DNA of 60,884 nucleotides from CAZNOG01 sp964574635 (GCA_964574635.1 CAZNOG010000018.1:1-60884), one strand, 5' to 3'. Positions 16,785 to 26,854 are shown, counted from the first letter of the stretch. Translations and numbers: made by a program. Notes: generated by a model not told the origin, from the letters alone.

Positions 16785-17603
16785 ATGTCTCGAAGAGTAG
16801 TACTTGTGACCGGAGCCTCGTCTGGCATCGGATTGGCCATAAGTAAATACTTGATTTCGAAAGGGTGCATCGTTTACGGCACCAGCAGAAGACCCCAACC
16901 CGAATCCAACGACTCCGGCATCCGGTACCTGGTACTCGATCTCGACGATACGGACACCATTCGCGAGGCCGTCAAAACCATCATTGACGAACAAGGCCGT
17001 ATCGACGTGCTGATCAACAACGCCGGAACGGGCATGGCCGGCGCCATCGAAGACACCACCACCGACGAAATAGTCACCTTGTTCCGCACCAACGTCTTCG
17101 CCCCTTTGGAGGTCATCCGCCACGTCATCCCCCACATGCGGGCGCAGCGCTCCGGAAAGATCATCAACATTTCGAGCATCGCGGGCGAGTTCGGTCTGCC
17201 CTTCCGAGGGGTGTATTCCGCCGCCAAAAGCGCCTTGGATAGATTTTCCGAAACACTGCGCATGGAGCTCGCGCCGTGGAACATCCCGGTAAGCGTCATC
17301 CAACCGGGCGATTTCCGCACCCACATCAACAAAAACCGCCACATCGCGGCCAAGAGCCAATCGGAAACATCCGTGTACAAAAAGGCTTTCGACAAAATGT
17401 ACGCCTCCATATCCAAAGAAGTCGCCGAGGGAAAAGACCCGGTTTACGTGGGCAAAGTGGCTTGGAAAATCATCCGGAGCAAAAACCCCCGCATGCGCTA
17501 CCCGGCCGCTTCCCACCTTCAGCGCATGTCGATTTCCATCAACCGCATCCTCCCTACCGACCTCTTTCAGAAGCTGCTCATCAAGCGCTACCCCGTGGAA
17601 TGA
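16785..17603 (+). CDS. SDR family oxidoreductase
   Basis: A 272-aa short-chain dehydrogenase/reductase. The cofactor motif TGASSGIG is at residues 9-16, NNAG at about 77-80, and the catalytic Ser and YxxxK are seen in NISSIAG and YSAAK. The Arg residues after the second strand (TSRR) suggest NADP(H). The C-terminal extension after residue 190 is typical of the retinol-dehydrogenase-like or acyl-reducing branch. Substrate unknown. It follows the SRP RNA by 40 bp and may be expressed by read-through or its own weak promoter. Confidence 0.88.
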   Translation: MSRRVVLVTGASSGIGLAISKYLISKGCIVYGTSRRPQPESNDSGIRYLVLDLDDTDTIREAVKTIIDEQGRIDVLINNAGTGMAGAIEDTTTDEIVTLFRTNVFAPLEVIRHVIPHMRAQRSGKIINISSIAGEFGLPFRGVYSAAKSALDRFSETLRMELAPWNIPVSVIQPGDFRTHINKNRHIAAKSQSETSVYKKAFDKMYASISKEVAEGKDPVYVGKVAWKIIRSKNPRMRYPAASHLQRMSISINRILPTDLFQKLLIKRYPVE

Positions 17604-17676
17604 CCACATCGGCGTGCCCCGCGGCCCATTGGGATTTTTTCGGAAAGCCGTGCCCGGGTGCACGGAGGCAATTCAC

Positions 17677-17684
17677 TACCTTTG
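17677..17684 (+). promoter_or_regulatory. Putative -7 element TACCTTTG for ndk
   Basis: Perfect -7 consensus about 50 bases before the ndk ATG. No TTG was found at the proper -33 distance. Confidence 0.5.
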
Positions 17685-17735
17685 CGCCGATTTTTGCGGT
17701 AGCAAACACCAATTAACCACGAGAAATTCCCCACA

Positions 17736-18158
17736 ATGGCAGGAAACAGAACATTTACCATGATCAAACCCGACGCGTTCGAGGCGGGTACCACCACGAA
17801 AATCCTCGACATGATTCACGACGCGGGCTTTGCCATCAAAGCCATGAAAATCACGCGACTGAACGAGCAAGAAGCCCAAAAATTCTACGAAGTACACAAA
17901 GAGCGACCCTTTTACGGTGAGCTCGTGGAGTACATGACCTCCGGTCCCATCGTCGCAGCCATCTTGGAAAAAGACAATGCAGTGGCCGACTTCCGCAAGT
18001 TGATCGGCGCCACCGACCCCGCGGAAGCCGAAGAGGGAACCATCCGCAAGAAGTACGCGGAATCCAAAGCGAAAAACGCGGTACACGGCTCGGACAGCGA
18101 CGAAAACGCAGCCATCGAGTGTGCATTTCACTTCTCGGGCAGAGAAATCGTGGGATAA
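17736..18158 (+). CDS. ndk: Nucleoside-diphosphate kinase
   Basis: A 140-aa cytosolic enzyme that transfers the terminal phosphate between nucleoside di- and triphosphates through a phosphohistidine. The N-terminal TFTMIKPDAF, the ERPFYGELVEYMTSGP loop and the active site NAVHGSDS with His117 are all present, and length is normal for the family. It is transcribed alone from a near-consensus -7 element. Confidence 0.96.
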   Translation: MAGNRTFTMIKPDAFEAGTTTKILDMIHDAGFAIKAMKITRLNEQEAQKFYEVHKERPFYGELVEYMTSGPIVAAILEKDNAVADFRKLIGATDPAEAEEGTIRKKYAESKAKNAVHGSDSDENAAIECAFHFSGREIVG

Positions 18159-18163
18159 ACTCT

Positions 18164-18180
18164 CCCACCCACAAAACCCC
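18164..18180 (-). repeat. Weak variant of the dispersed motif
   Basis: On the minus strand this reads GGGGTTTTGTGGGTGGG, close to the 17-base motif but with one T fewer and a changed end. It lies just after ndk. Confidence 0.3.
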
Positions 18181-18237
18181 TCTACACCCCCCACCTTTCG
18201 GGTGCGTCCGCACCGCCGTGGATGACCACGAGTATCC

Positions 18238-18277
18238 GACGCGGAATCGACGGTAACAACCGGCCGAATTCCGCGTC
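18238..18277 (+). terminator. Stem-loop after ndk
   Basis: GACGCGGAAT (18238-18247) and ATTCCGCGTC (18268-18277) form a perfect 10-bp stem with a 20-base loop. The 3' side is followed by TTCTCGTT, a poor T run, so it may be a weak terminator or an mRNA 3'-end stabiliser between ndk and the large T9SS cargo gene. Confidence 0.45.
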
Positions 18278-18337
18278 TTCTCGTTGCTCAGGCATATTTT
18301 CGTACTTTGGGCAATGCCTTTTAGGCGGGCCATTCCC

Positions 18338-21300
18338 ATGAGAGCACTCGTTGTCATCATCTTATCGTTGTCGGGCGCGGTTTCTCTGTGCGCCCAAGTG
18401 AGATATATCGAAAATGGGGGGCAATGGCCGGCTCAAGTATCCCATTCGACACAAATTCCCGGCGGACGCCTGTACGTCGAATCCGACGGCATCCTCATCA
18501 ACCTGTACGACGACGAAACCGTGTCGAAGGTGTTCGCCCACCACGCCGGAGGCGAGCCCATCCCCCACCCCAAACGCCTTAAGCAACACGCCTATCGATT
18601 GAGTTTCGTCGGCGCCCGCACCGATGTGGAACCTGCCGGCTCGGACGCACTATCGGGTGAATACGCCTTCTTTTTGGGCGACGACCCTCGGCGGTGGGCG
18701 GGAGGTTTGCGCGCTTTCGAGAAGGTGACGGCAGAGGAAATATATCCGGGGATCGATTTGGTGGTGCACGGCGAGACCAATCCCAAATACGACCTCGTGC
18801 TCCGACCGGGTAGCCGCGTGGAAGACGTGCGCATTGCCTACGAAGGCGTAAAACCGAAATTGCAGAAAGACGGCAGCCTGCTGATTCCCACTTCGGTGGG
18901 GAATTTCGTAGAGACCAAACCCTACGCCTACCAACGGATAGACGGCGAGGAAGTGGAGGTGGAATGCGCGTACGTGCAACGGGGAAACACGTGGACGTTT
19001 CTGGTAGGCGAATACCGAAATGACCTCGACCTGGTCATTGACCCCGAACTGGTTTTCAGCACCTACAGCGGATCCTTCGCCGACAATTTCGGATACACGG
19101 CAACCTACGATTTGGAAGGCCACCTCTACTCCGGAAGCACGGCTTTCGGCACCGGATACCCGATGACCGTCGGTGCGTATCAAACCACGTGGGGAGGAGG
19201 ACAAGGCGCCGGAAACCTTCCGGGCATGGACATCGCCATCACCAAATTCAAGCTCGACGGAACCGGCTTGATCTACAGCACTTACTTGGGCGGCAGCGGC
19301 GACGAAATGCCGCACAGCTTGGTGACCGACAGCACGGGCGCTCTGTACGTGTTCGGCACGACGGGTTCGGCGAATTTCCCCATCACCTCCACGGCCTTCC
19401 AAACCGAATTCAAAGGTGGAAACGGAATCGTGATCGCGGGAACGGGTGTGAACTACGCCCAGGGATGCGATATGTTCGTGTCGCGACTGAGCCCGTCGGG
19501 ACAGGAACTCGACGCCTCGACGTTTCTCGGCGGCACGGCCAACGACGGAATCAATTCGGCGCAACCGCTGAAGCACAATTACGCCGACGAAATTCGCGGC
19601 GAAGTGGACATCGACCATTTGGGCCGCGTGGTGGTGGGAAGCTGCACGTACAGCGCGGATTTCCCGGTGCTCGAACAAGGGTACCAACCCGTGAAATCCG
19701 ACATGCAGGAAGGGGTAATCGTTCGGCTTGACGCCGCTTTGGAAAACCTGCTCCACTCCACCTTTTTCGGAGGCGTGGGCCACGACGCCATATACAGCAT
19801 TCAACCTTTGGACGACGGTCGCCTGGCCGTAGGAGGCGGAACGTCTTCCACAGATTTGACCATGCCGAGCGATGCGTTTCAACCCGTGTACGGAGGAGGA
19901 TCCGCCGACGGCATGGCGGCGATCTTCAGCGAAGAACTCGACGATTTGCAAGTGGCCACCTATTACGGCACCGACAAATACGATCAGGTCTACTTCGTGG
20001 AAGTGGACGCCTTGGGTTTTCCCCACGTTTTCGGACAGACCCGTACCCAAAGTGAATATTTTTCCGTCAATGCCGCGTACGGACAGCCAAGCACCGGCAT
20101 GTTCGTGTCAAAATTCCTCCCCGATTTCACCGATCGGGAATGGTCGACCACCTTCGGCACCCAAGCGGGAGTGCCCGCGTTGTCGCCTGTGGCCTTCGCC
20201 GTGGACATTTGCAACCGCATTTACATCGCCGGATGGGGAGGGGCGGCCAACGGCTTCGGCGGCACCATCGGACTGGAAATCACCGATGACGCCATGCAAA
20301 CCACCACCGACAACAGCGACTTTTACTTCATGGCGTTAAACGGTGACGCCTCTTCGTTGGAGTTCGCCACGTACTACGGAGGTGCGTTGAGCCCCGAACA
20401 CGTAGACGGAGGCACCAGCCGTTTCGACCGAAAAGGCAATATCTACTTGGCGGTGTGCGCGGGGTGCGGCGGAAACGACGATTTTCCCATCTATCCCGAT
20501 AACGCACACAGCTCGACCAACAACTCCTTCAACTGCAATCTCGGCGTGGCAAAGATCAATTTCGACATGCCGCTGGCGTTGGCCGACTTCTCCGCCGATG
20601 ACGTTTGCCTGCCCGACTCCGTGGTGTTTTCCAATACTTCTTCCGTTTTTTCGGGGGGCGACCCGTCGTTTCATTGGGATTTCGGCAACGGGGAGGAATC
20701 CTTTGATGCCTCCCCGACGATGGCATACGACGAACCCGGAACGTACCTCGTGCAATTGGTGGTCACCGACCCCTTCTCATGCAACCTCTCCGACACCCTC
20801 ACGAAGTCCGTCACCGTATTTCCGGAAATCGTCGTCGATCTGCCCGATTCGTCGCTCTCATGCACCGAAACGGAATTCGAACTGACAGCCGCCACCGCGG
20901 GCATCGCCCATCACTTCATTTGGGCGGAAGACCCCGGCTTCACCAACATCCTGCTGGAAGGACCGGGCGACAGCGTACTGACATATTCTCCCCAGCAAGA
21001 CGGCTTCGTGTACGTGGTGGCGAGTGCGGGAATGTGCGCGGCCACCGACAGCATTTATCTTTCCCCGGCGCCGAACATGCACCTCAGCTTGGGCGACACC
21101 TTGCTTTGCAGCGTCGATACCTTGGTCATCGCGGCCGACTTCTGGCCCGATGATATGGAATGGACTTCATTGGTTTGGGGACCGGAAGACGTCATCATCG
21201 AAGGCCAAAACACGAATGAGGTGACGGTGTCGTCCGACGAGCCCTTCCACATCGTGGCCGAGGCCATTTCACCATTCGGGTGCGAGTTGTCCGCCGACGC

Positions 21301-22348
21301 GGTGATCTCGGTGCACCCCGTCGCCCTTGAGGTGAGTGCTGACACGGTGGTCTGCACCGCCGACCCCATCGAACTGACGGCCGATTCCCGGGGTTTGGCG
21401 GAAACCTTCGAATGGTCGACAGACTCCGATTTCACGAATATTCTGAACGACCCGACCGACAGCACCGTCGTCGTCATCCCCGATTCGTTCACCTATTATT
21501 ATGTACGGGTCGAAAACAACGGGTGCTCCTTGGTGGACAGCGTGTGGGTGTCCGTGCTGAGTCTAGGCACCACGGTGACGCCGGATTTTATGGTCTGCGC
21601 CGGCGATACGGCACACATTTTCGTCACCAACGACTTCCCGGGGGTTCAACTCACCCATGACTGGTCGCCGGAAGAGCACATCCTTTCGGGACAGGGCGGG
21701 AATGCGGTAAGCGCAGTGGTAAACGAGACCCTCACCCTTACGGTGGTCAGCTCCACCGCCGAAGGTTGCGAGGTGGAAAACTCAGTGACCATCCACGCTT
21801 CTCCGCTGGGACGCGATACGGTTCACGCCTGGGCGGATCCGTACAAAATCATCCGGGGAAATTCGGCCGAACTTATCGGTTCACCCGACAATCCCGGATA
21901 CATCTACCAATGGGAACCGCCGGGCAGCGTTGAAAATCCCAATGCCCCGTTCACGTCGGCATCGCCCGAGGAAACGACCACCTACACGCTGACCATCAGC
22001 GACGCCTCGATCTTGGGGTTATGCGCCCGCACCGATACGGTGACCATCCGCGTGTTCGATTCGGTTTGCGGATCACCCAATATTTTCGTTCCGAATGCTT
22101 TCAGCCCCAACGGCGACGGGGAAAACGACGTGCTCTACGTCCGGGGCGGCGTTGTCACGGAACTTCAGTTCACCCTCTTCGACAGGTGGGGCGAAAAAGT
22201 TTTTGAAACGCGGGATCTCAACGTGGGATGGGACGGCAAGTACAAAGGCCGAATGGCGGAGCCGGCCGTGTTCGTGTATTATTTGGAAGCCAAGTGCGGC
22301 GAGAGTGAGACCTATTTTGAAAAAGGCAACGTCACCGTGATCCGATGA
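18338..22348 (+). CDS. Large secreted SBBP/PKD protein with T9SS type B (CHU_C) sorting domain
   Basis: A 1336-aa exported protein. After a signal peptide ending SLCAQ, residues 25-245 form a DUF7948-like beta domain (YIENGGQWPAQV). SBBP-like repeats follow to about residue 750, with recurring F-STYLGG/TFFGG patterns. A PKD domain (FSNTSSVFSGGDPSFHWDFG), several Ig-like segments and a C-terminal gliding-motility-associated domain (VPNAFSPNGDGENDVLYV to FDRWGEKVFE) complete it; the last is a T9SS type B signal. ATG at 18338 starts the signal, after a TACTTTGG element at 18303; 18314 is an alternative. It overlaps the PorP/SprF gene by 4 bp. Confidence 0.9.
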   Translation: MRALVVIILSLSGAVSLCAQVRYIENGGQWPAQVSHSTQIPGGRLYVESDGILINLYDDETVSKVFAHHAGGEPIPHPKRLKQHAYRLSFVGARTDVEPAGSDALSGEYAFFLGDDPRRWAGGLRAFEKVTAEEIYPGIDLVVHGETNPKYDLVLRPGSRVEDVRIAYEGVKPKLQKDGSLLIPTSVGNFVETKPYAYQRIDGEEVEVECAYVQRGNTWTFLVGEYRNDLDLVIDPELVFSTYSGSFADNFGYTATYDLEGHLYSGSTAFGTGYPMTVGAYQTTWGGGQGAGNLPGMDIAITKFKLDGTGLIYSTYLGGSGDEMPHSLVTDSTGALYVFGTTGSANFPITSTAFQTEFKGGNGIVIAGTGVNYAQGCDMFVSRLSPSGQELDASTFLGGTANDGINSAQPLKHNYADEIRGEVDIDHLGRVVVGSCTYSADFPVLEQGYQPVKSDMQEGVIVRLDAALENLLHSTFFGGVGHDAIYSIQPLDDGRLAVGGGTSSTDLTMPSDAFQPVYGGGSADGMAAIFSEELDDLQVATYYGTDKYDQVYFVEVDALGFPHVFGQTRTQSEYFSVNAAYGQPSTGMFVSKFLPDFTDREWSTTFGTQAGVPALSPVAFAVDICNRIYIAGWGGAANGFGGTIGLEITDDAMQTTTDNSDFYFMALNGDASSLEFATYYGGALSPEHVDGGTSRFDRKGNIYLAVCAGCGGNDDFPIYPDNAHSSTNNSFNCNLGVAKINFDMPLALADFSADDVCLPDSVVFSNTSSVFSGGDPSFHWDFGNGEESFDASPTMAYDEPGTYLVQLVVTDPFSCNLSDTLTKSVTVFPEIVVDLPDSSLSCTETEFELTAATAGIAHHFIWAEDPGFTNILLEGPGDSVLTYSPQQDGFVYVVASAGMCAATDSIYLSPAPNMHLSLGDTLLCSVDTLVIAADFWPDDMEWTSLVWGPEDVIIEGQNTNEVTVSSDEPFHIVAEAISPFGCELSADAVISVHPVALEVSADTVVCTADPIELTADSRGLAETFEWSTDSDFTNILNDPTDSTVVVIPDSFTYYYVRVENNGCSLVDSVWVSVLSLGTTVTPDFMVCAGDTAHIFVTNDFPGVQLTHDWSPEEHILSGQGGNAVSAVVNETLTLTVVSSTAEGCEVENSVTIHASPLGRDTVHAWADPYKIIRGNSAELIGSPDNPGYIYQWEPPGSVENPNAPFTSASPEETTTYTLTISDASILGLCARTDTVTIRVFDSVCGSPNIFVPNAFSPNGDGENDVLYVRGGVVTELQFTLFDRWGEKVFETRDLNVGWDGKYKGRMAEPAVFVYYLEAKCGESETYFEKGNVTVIR

Positions 22349-23355
22349 AATACCTCGTTCTCATCGTCGGCTTTTGTTTATCGGTCGCGACGTTGCGCGG
22401 ACAAGACCCCCATTTTTCGCAGTTCCACTACTCCCCTCAAACGCTGAACCCTGCGATGATCGGAGATTTCGACGGGGTGTATCGCATCAACGCCAATCAA
22501 AAAACCCAGTGGAGACAAGTGACCCGACCATACACCACCTTCGCGCTCATGGGAGACGGTGCCCCGGTTTTCCTGCCGTCCGGTTTGAACGCCGGAATCA
22601 TCGTGCTGAACGACCGCGCCGGCGATTCCAGATTCAACATCTTTTCCTTCATGCCCGGGGCGGCATACGGTTTCGGGTTTCCGGGAAATGAAAAACACGC
22701 CTTCCGCATCGGCTTGCAAATGGGTGTGACCCAAATCAAACTGAACGAATCCGATTTGACTTTCGACAACCAATACAACGGATTGGTGTACGACCCCCAA
22801 TTGCCCACCGGAGAGCACCTCGACCGACAGGCGCGGTGGTATTTCAACCTCAACCTCGGTGCGTTGTACACTTGGGAAGTGGAAAAGCGGAAGACAATCA
22901 CCGCGGGCGTGGCCGGGCACAACCTGTCGGCACCCAAGCAATCCTTTTACAACGACACCGGCGTGCGTCTGCCCCTTCGCTTGTCCTTTCACCTCACTTC
23001 CACGTGGCGCCTCACAGACGATTTGGACGCCCTTCCCGCATTCCGCCATATGTCTCAAGGCACATATTCCGAAACCATCTTCGGGTCGTCCGTGCGGTAT
23101 ATCCTCCTGAATGAACGGTCGATGTACCGCAGTTTGTTGGCCGGTTATTACGGCAGATTCGGAGACAGCGGCATCGCCATGGTCGGGATGGAATTCAACG
23201 AATGGCGCGCGGCGTTGAGTTACGACATCAATGTATCGGATTTGAAAGTCGCCAGCCGCAACCGCGGCGGATTCGAAATTTCCCTCCAATACATCTTCGG
23301 CAAGCCGGCCGATCCTTCGCGGAGTTTCCACCGATATTGTCCTGATTTCCTATGA
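22345..23355 (+). CDS. PorP/SprF family type IX secretion outer-membrane protein
   Basis: A 336-aa protein with a signal peptide ending TLRGQ and then DPHFSQFHYSPQTLNPAMIG, the hallmark N-terminus of the PorP/SprF family. The rest alternates aromatic and polar residues as in an outer-membrane beta-barrel and ends near FEISLQYIFGKPAD. Such proteins anchor or pass specific type B T9SS cargo at the cell surface. The start ATGA overlaps the stop of the large cargo gene and its end overlaps the OmpA-like gene in the same way, so the three are translationally coupled and the cargo is probably the upstream protein. Confidence 0.92.
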   Translation: MKYLVLIVGFCLSVATLRGQDPHFSQFHYSPQTLNPAMIGDFDGVYRINANQKTQWRQVTRPYTTFALMGDGAPVFLPSGLNAGIIVLNDRAGDSRFNIFSFMPGAAYGFGFPGNEKHAFRIGLQMGVTQIKLNESDLTFDNQYNGLVYDPQLPTGEHLDRQARWYFNLNLGALYTWEVEKRKTITAGVAGHNLSAPKQSFYNDTGVRLPLRLSFHLTSTWRLTDDLDALPAFRHMSQGTYSETIFGSSVRYILLNERSMYRSLLAGYYGRFGDSGIAMVGMEFNEWRAALSYDINVSDLKVASRNRGGFEISLQYIFGKPADPSRSFHRYCPDFL

Positions 23356-25589
23356 GAGCCGTCCCTGCCATCATCACCGTTGCGATTTTGCTGTTGACGT
23401 GGATTCCCGGTCAGGGTCAACGCCTCAAGGATTGGGTGGAATTGGGCGATCAGTCCATGGAAAACCGCGACCCCTACGGCGCCATGCTGTACTACGGAAA
23501 CGCCCTGGCACTCGACAGCAATTCCGGAAGCGTGAACTACAAGTACGCCGAAGCTTTGCGCGCCAATCACCGCTACGCCGATGCCGCGTACCACTACGCC
23601 AAGGTCTACGAAAGGGATTACGGAAACCTCTTCCCCGAGGGCGAAAGGCGTCTGGCCGAAATGATGAAGCGGACTTCCCGGTACGAGGAAGCCAAAAAGC
23701 TCTGGCGCCGCGTCCGAGACGCACACGCCCGATCACCCGAGAGCTTCGAATACCAAAAGGCCGTTCAGGAAATGCGCGCCGCCGATCTCGCCTTGCGATG
23801 GACCGAAGAGCCTCCACTGTTCGAATTGCAGTGGGCCGGAGATGAGATCAACCTCGAGGACAGCGAGTACGCCGGGTTTTACACCGATGAGGGCACGTTG
23901 ATTTTCACCTCCATGCGCGGCGATTACGACGACCAAGGGCGATTGCTCACCCCGCCCGACTCCTACTTCAGCCGCTTGTACGTCTCCGACCCCGACGGTG
24001 AAAGCGAAAGTCGGGTGATGTTTCCCGAGATCGAAGCTCCGCACGGAAACTACGCCGTCGCACCCTGGGGCGACGTCTTCGTCACCGTATACCGCGAAGG
24101 ACGGGCGACCATCTCGAGGGTCGAAGACGGTCGGTGGACCACGGTGCTGCCACGCGACGAAACCGACACCGCGCAATACACACAAGCGGCCCCCCTATTG
24201 CTCGACGGGAGGAAATCCCTCTGCTTCTCCTCCGATCGTCCTGGAGGGTACGGTGGATATGATTTGTGGGTAGTGACTCTAGATGAAGAAAACGAAGAAC
24301 CCCGAAATCTCGGGCCCGAGGTCAATTCCCGGGGAAACGAAATCACCCCGTTTTTTCGCCGGGACGAAAACCGGTTGTACTTCGCAAGCGACTGGCACCA
24401 CGGGCTCGGTGGGTACGACATTTTCTACAGCGAGTTCATCGACGGGAATTTCCGGCCACCTCAAAACTTGCTCCCGCCCTTCAACTCGGCGGCCAACGAC
24501 CTTTATTACAGTTTCAACGAAACCACGGGCGAAGGAAGCGTGACCTCCAACCGGGGAGCTGCCGATTCGAAACGTAGGGCCACGTGCTGCAACGACCTTT
24601 GGAAGTTCACCGAAACCCTCATGACCGTGGCCGACACCACGCCGGAGATCGTGACTTTGGAAGACCTGAACCGGTACCTGCCGGTCACCTTGTATTTTCA
24701 CAACGACGAGCCCGACCCGCGGACCGTTTCCGACACCACGGCACAGGATTACGCGGAGACGTACCACAAGTACCTGGCTCTGCTGCCCATATACGAAGCA
24801 GAGTACAGCGAAGGCCTGCAGGGCAGGGTCGCCGATGAAGCCGAAGAGACCATCGATCGGTTCTTTCTCGACGAAGTGGACGGCGGGATGCGCGACTTGG
24901 AAATGTTTACTTCCCTGCTCTTGGGAGAGTTAGAGGAGGGGCATCGCATCGACGTGTCCGTGCGTGGATACGCGAGCCCGTTGGCCAGAACCGATTACAA
25001 CGTCCATTTGGCGAATCGCCGCATCGTATCGTTGGTCAACTACTTCAAAAAGTACCGTTCCGGCGCCATGAGGCCGTATTTCGAAAATAGGGCGGACACG
25101 AGTGGCTTCCTCCGCATCATCCCCGTGCCTATGGGAGAGTACGCATCCGACCCGTTGATCAGCGACAATCCCAACGAGCGGGACGCCGTGTACGGCATCG
25201 CCGCGGCGAGGGAAAGGCGCATCCAAATCGTATCGGTGAGCAGATCGGGCTTGGACACCACTTTGGCCGATGTGGTTTTCGACCGGGAGATCATCGATTT
25301 GGGAAAGATGAAAGCCGGAGAAAGCAAACCCTTCGCGTTCGACTTTGTGGTGGAAGGTCGCGTAGCCTGGCGTCCCGATTCCCTGCATTCCTTTGCCGAG
25401 GGCGAAGCCGTGGTGGATACGATTTCCGATGCGGTCGGCGTGCAAGGAGGAGAGTCGGGTCGGATTTCGGGAGTGCTCTCCGCGGGGAGGGTGCCCGGGA
25501 ATTTTTCGGCGACCCTCACCCTCTACGGTAATATTCCGGGAGAGAAGAGGGAACTGTTTTTGACCTTCGAGGTGGAGGCGGACGAGTAA
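23352..25589 (+). CDS. TPR/PD40/OmpA-like protein of the T9SS module
   Basis: A 745-aa exported protein. Order: signal peptide ending GQGQ (1-22), TPR-like helices (about 25-150), WD40-like PD40 blades (about 165-400; LCFSSDRPGGYGGYDLW and RLYFASDWHHGLGGYDIF), an OmpA-like region (about 520-630) with DVSVRGYASPLARTDYN and LANRRIVSLVNYF, and a C-terminal DUF1573-like beta domain. This matches the OmpA-like partners encoded with PorP/SprF, thought to tie the outer-membrane complex to peptidoglycan. The peptidoglycan-binding Asp/Arg pattern is only partly conserved. Coupled to the PorP/SprF gene by ATGA overlap. Confidence 0.85.
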   Translation: MRAVPAIITVAILLLTWIPGQGQRLKDWVELGDQSMENRDPYGAMLYYGNALALDSNSGSVNYKYAEALRANHRYADAAYHYAKVYERDYGNLFPEGERRLAEMMKRTSRYEEAKKLWRRVRDAHARSPESFEYQKAVQEMRAADLALRWTEEPPLFELQWAGDEINLEDSEYAGFYTDEGTLIFTSMRGDYDDQGRLLTPPDSYFSRLYVSDPDGESESRVMFPEIEAPHGNYAVAPWGDVFVTVYREGRATISRVEDGRWTTVLPRDETDTAQYTQAAPLLLDGRKSLCFSSDRPGGYGGYDLWVVTLDEENEEPRNLGPEVNSRGNEITPFFRRDENRLYFASDWHHGLGGYDIFYSEFIDGNFRPPQNLLPPFNSAANDLYYSFNETTGEGSVTSNRGAADSKRRATCCNDLWKFTETLMTVADTTPEIVTLEDLNRYLPVTLYFHNDEPDPRTVSDTTAQDYAETYHKYLALLPIYEAEYSEGLQGRVADEAEETIDRFFLDEVDGGMRDLEMFTSLLLGELEEGHRIDVSVRGYASPLARTDYNVHLANRRIVSLVNYFKKYRSGAMRPYFENRADTSGFLRIIPVPMGEYASDPLISDNPNERDAVYGIAAARERRIQIVSVSRSGLDTTLADVVFDREIIDLGKMKAGESKPFAFDFVVEGRVAWRPDSLHSFAEGEAVVDTISDAVGVQGGESGRISGVLSAGRVPGNFSATLTLYGNIPGEKRELFLTFEVEADE

Positions 25590-25603
25590 TAAATGAGGAA
25601 CCC

Positions 25604-26284
25604 ATGGAGATGAAAAACAAGGCAATGGAAACGGCTATTTCCCGAGGCGGGGTTCGATTTCCCATCGTGGGAAGCGAGAACACGGAGGGGTGGATTCCCA
25701 TTGATTTGAGCGTGCACAACCCGGAACTCGACGATAGAGTAATCGCCGACCGCGTGTCCTTGGAAAAGTACGTGTTCGGAAAAATCGAAGAAGCCGGCGC
25801 CAAGGGCGCTTTCGGCGGTTACGGCGAAAACCGAGGGATATACCGCAGGAGCGAAGTCTTCGGGAGAGGCGGGGAAAGGCGCAGCATCCATCTGGGAGTC
25901 GACTTTTGGATCGGAGCCGGTACGGAGGTGCGCGCCTTCATGCGGGGGGTTGTACACGGATTCGCCGACAACGCCACCCCCGGCGATTACGGGCCGACGA
26001 TCATTCTCGAGCACGAACAGGGCGGCGACACCTTTTATACCTTGTACGGGCATTTGAGCCGGGAATCGTTGATCGGATTGGAAGTCGGGATGCGCATCGC
26101 TGACAATCAGGTGATCGCCACCTTGGGCGGGCCAGACGAAAACCTGGATTGGCCACCCCACCTGCATTTTCAGATCATCAAAAACATCGGCAAATACAGG
26201 GGCGACTACCCCGGAGTGTGTCTTCCCTCCGAGGCCGAACTCTATTTGGACAATTGCGAAGACCCCATGGCGTACTTAGGGTGA
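25604..26284 (+). CDS. M23 family metallopeptidase (LytM-like)
   Basis: A 226-aa protein with the zinc site of M23 endopeptidases: HLGVDFW (HxxxD) near residue 98 and HLHFQ (HxH) near residue 186, plus TLYGHLS between them. M23 enzymes cut peptide bridges in peptidoglycan. No signal peptide is evident, unlike most members, so either export is by another route or the true substrate is cytosolic. It starts 14 bp after the OmpA-like gene and is probably the last gene of the T9SS operon; it could help insert the OmpA-like anchor in the wall. Confidence 0.85.
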   Translation: MEMKNKAMETAISRGGVRFPIVGSENTEGWIPIDLSVHNPELDDRVIADRVSLEKYVFGKIEEAGAKGAFGGYGENRGIYRRSEVFGRGGERRSIHLGVDFWIGAGTEVRAFMRGVVHGFADNATPGDYGPTIILEHEQGGDTFYTLYGHLSRESLIGLEVGMRIADNQVIATLGGPDENLDWPPHLHFQIIKNIGKYRGDYPGVCLPSEAELYLDNCEDPMAYLG

Positions 26285-26359
26285 AAATGCCGAATGGGTG
26301 AAGTCGGTTTTCCGCAGCGAAAATCCCTTTACGACTCCGCCGATTTTGAGGTGAGGAAA

Positions 26360-26373
26360 ACCGGGATCCCGGT
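26360..26373. repeat. Perfect 14-base palindrome ACCGGGATCCCGGT
   Basis: Lies 76 bp after the M23 gene and 21 bp before a copy of the dispersed motif. With GGGATTTTT after it, it could act as a terminator of the T9SS operon on the plus strand. Confidence 0.5.
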
Positions 26374-26393
26374 CGGGATTTTTCGGGTCGAGA

Positions 26394-26410
26394 CACACCC
26401 ACAAAAACCC
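26394..26410 (-). repeat. Dispersed motif copy c
   Basis: Perfect GGGTTTTTGTGGGTGTG on the minus strand (CACACCCACAAAAACCC on plus). Intergenic. Confidence 0.6.
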
Positions 26411-26714
26411 TCCAAAAACACCCTTCGCGCACCCGCTTTTTCATCCGTCGAGAGAATGTGAGCGATGAACCGACGCCTGTCCCGATTGATCGAAATCAAC
26501 CCCGGATTTTTCCGTGAGACCCGAGAGGGATTTGCCGGAAACATTCCGAGAACATTCTGCAAACCAAATTATTACAGGCAAATCAAACGGAGATCGACGA
26601 AATCGGGATAAGAAAACGAAGCCCACACACGGGATGGGAAAAACCCGGAAATCGGCCGGAAAATCCGGTGGGAGGAGGAATTAAATCTTCGGTGACGGTC
26701 TCGATCGACATGAA

Positions 26715-26723
26715 GATATCCAC
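26715..26723 (-). promoter_or_regulatory. Near-consensus DnaA box
   Basis: ATATCCACA on the plus strand differs from TTATCCACA at one base. It lies 140 bp from a perfect box in the same gene-free region. Confidence 0.35.
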
Positions 26724-26854
26724 AATTGAAAATCCGACCGTCGAAATCGCCGTGCAAATTCTCCTTTCCGAACCTCGGTTTTGCCTTTGCAATTCAACCC
26801 AAAGAGGGAGCCGTTCCGTTCCCGATATGGCCTCCGGCCGGAGCAACTCCCCAT

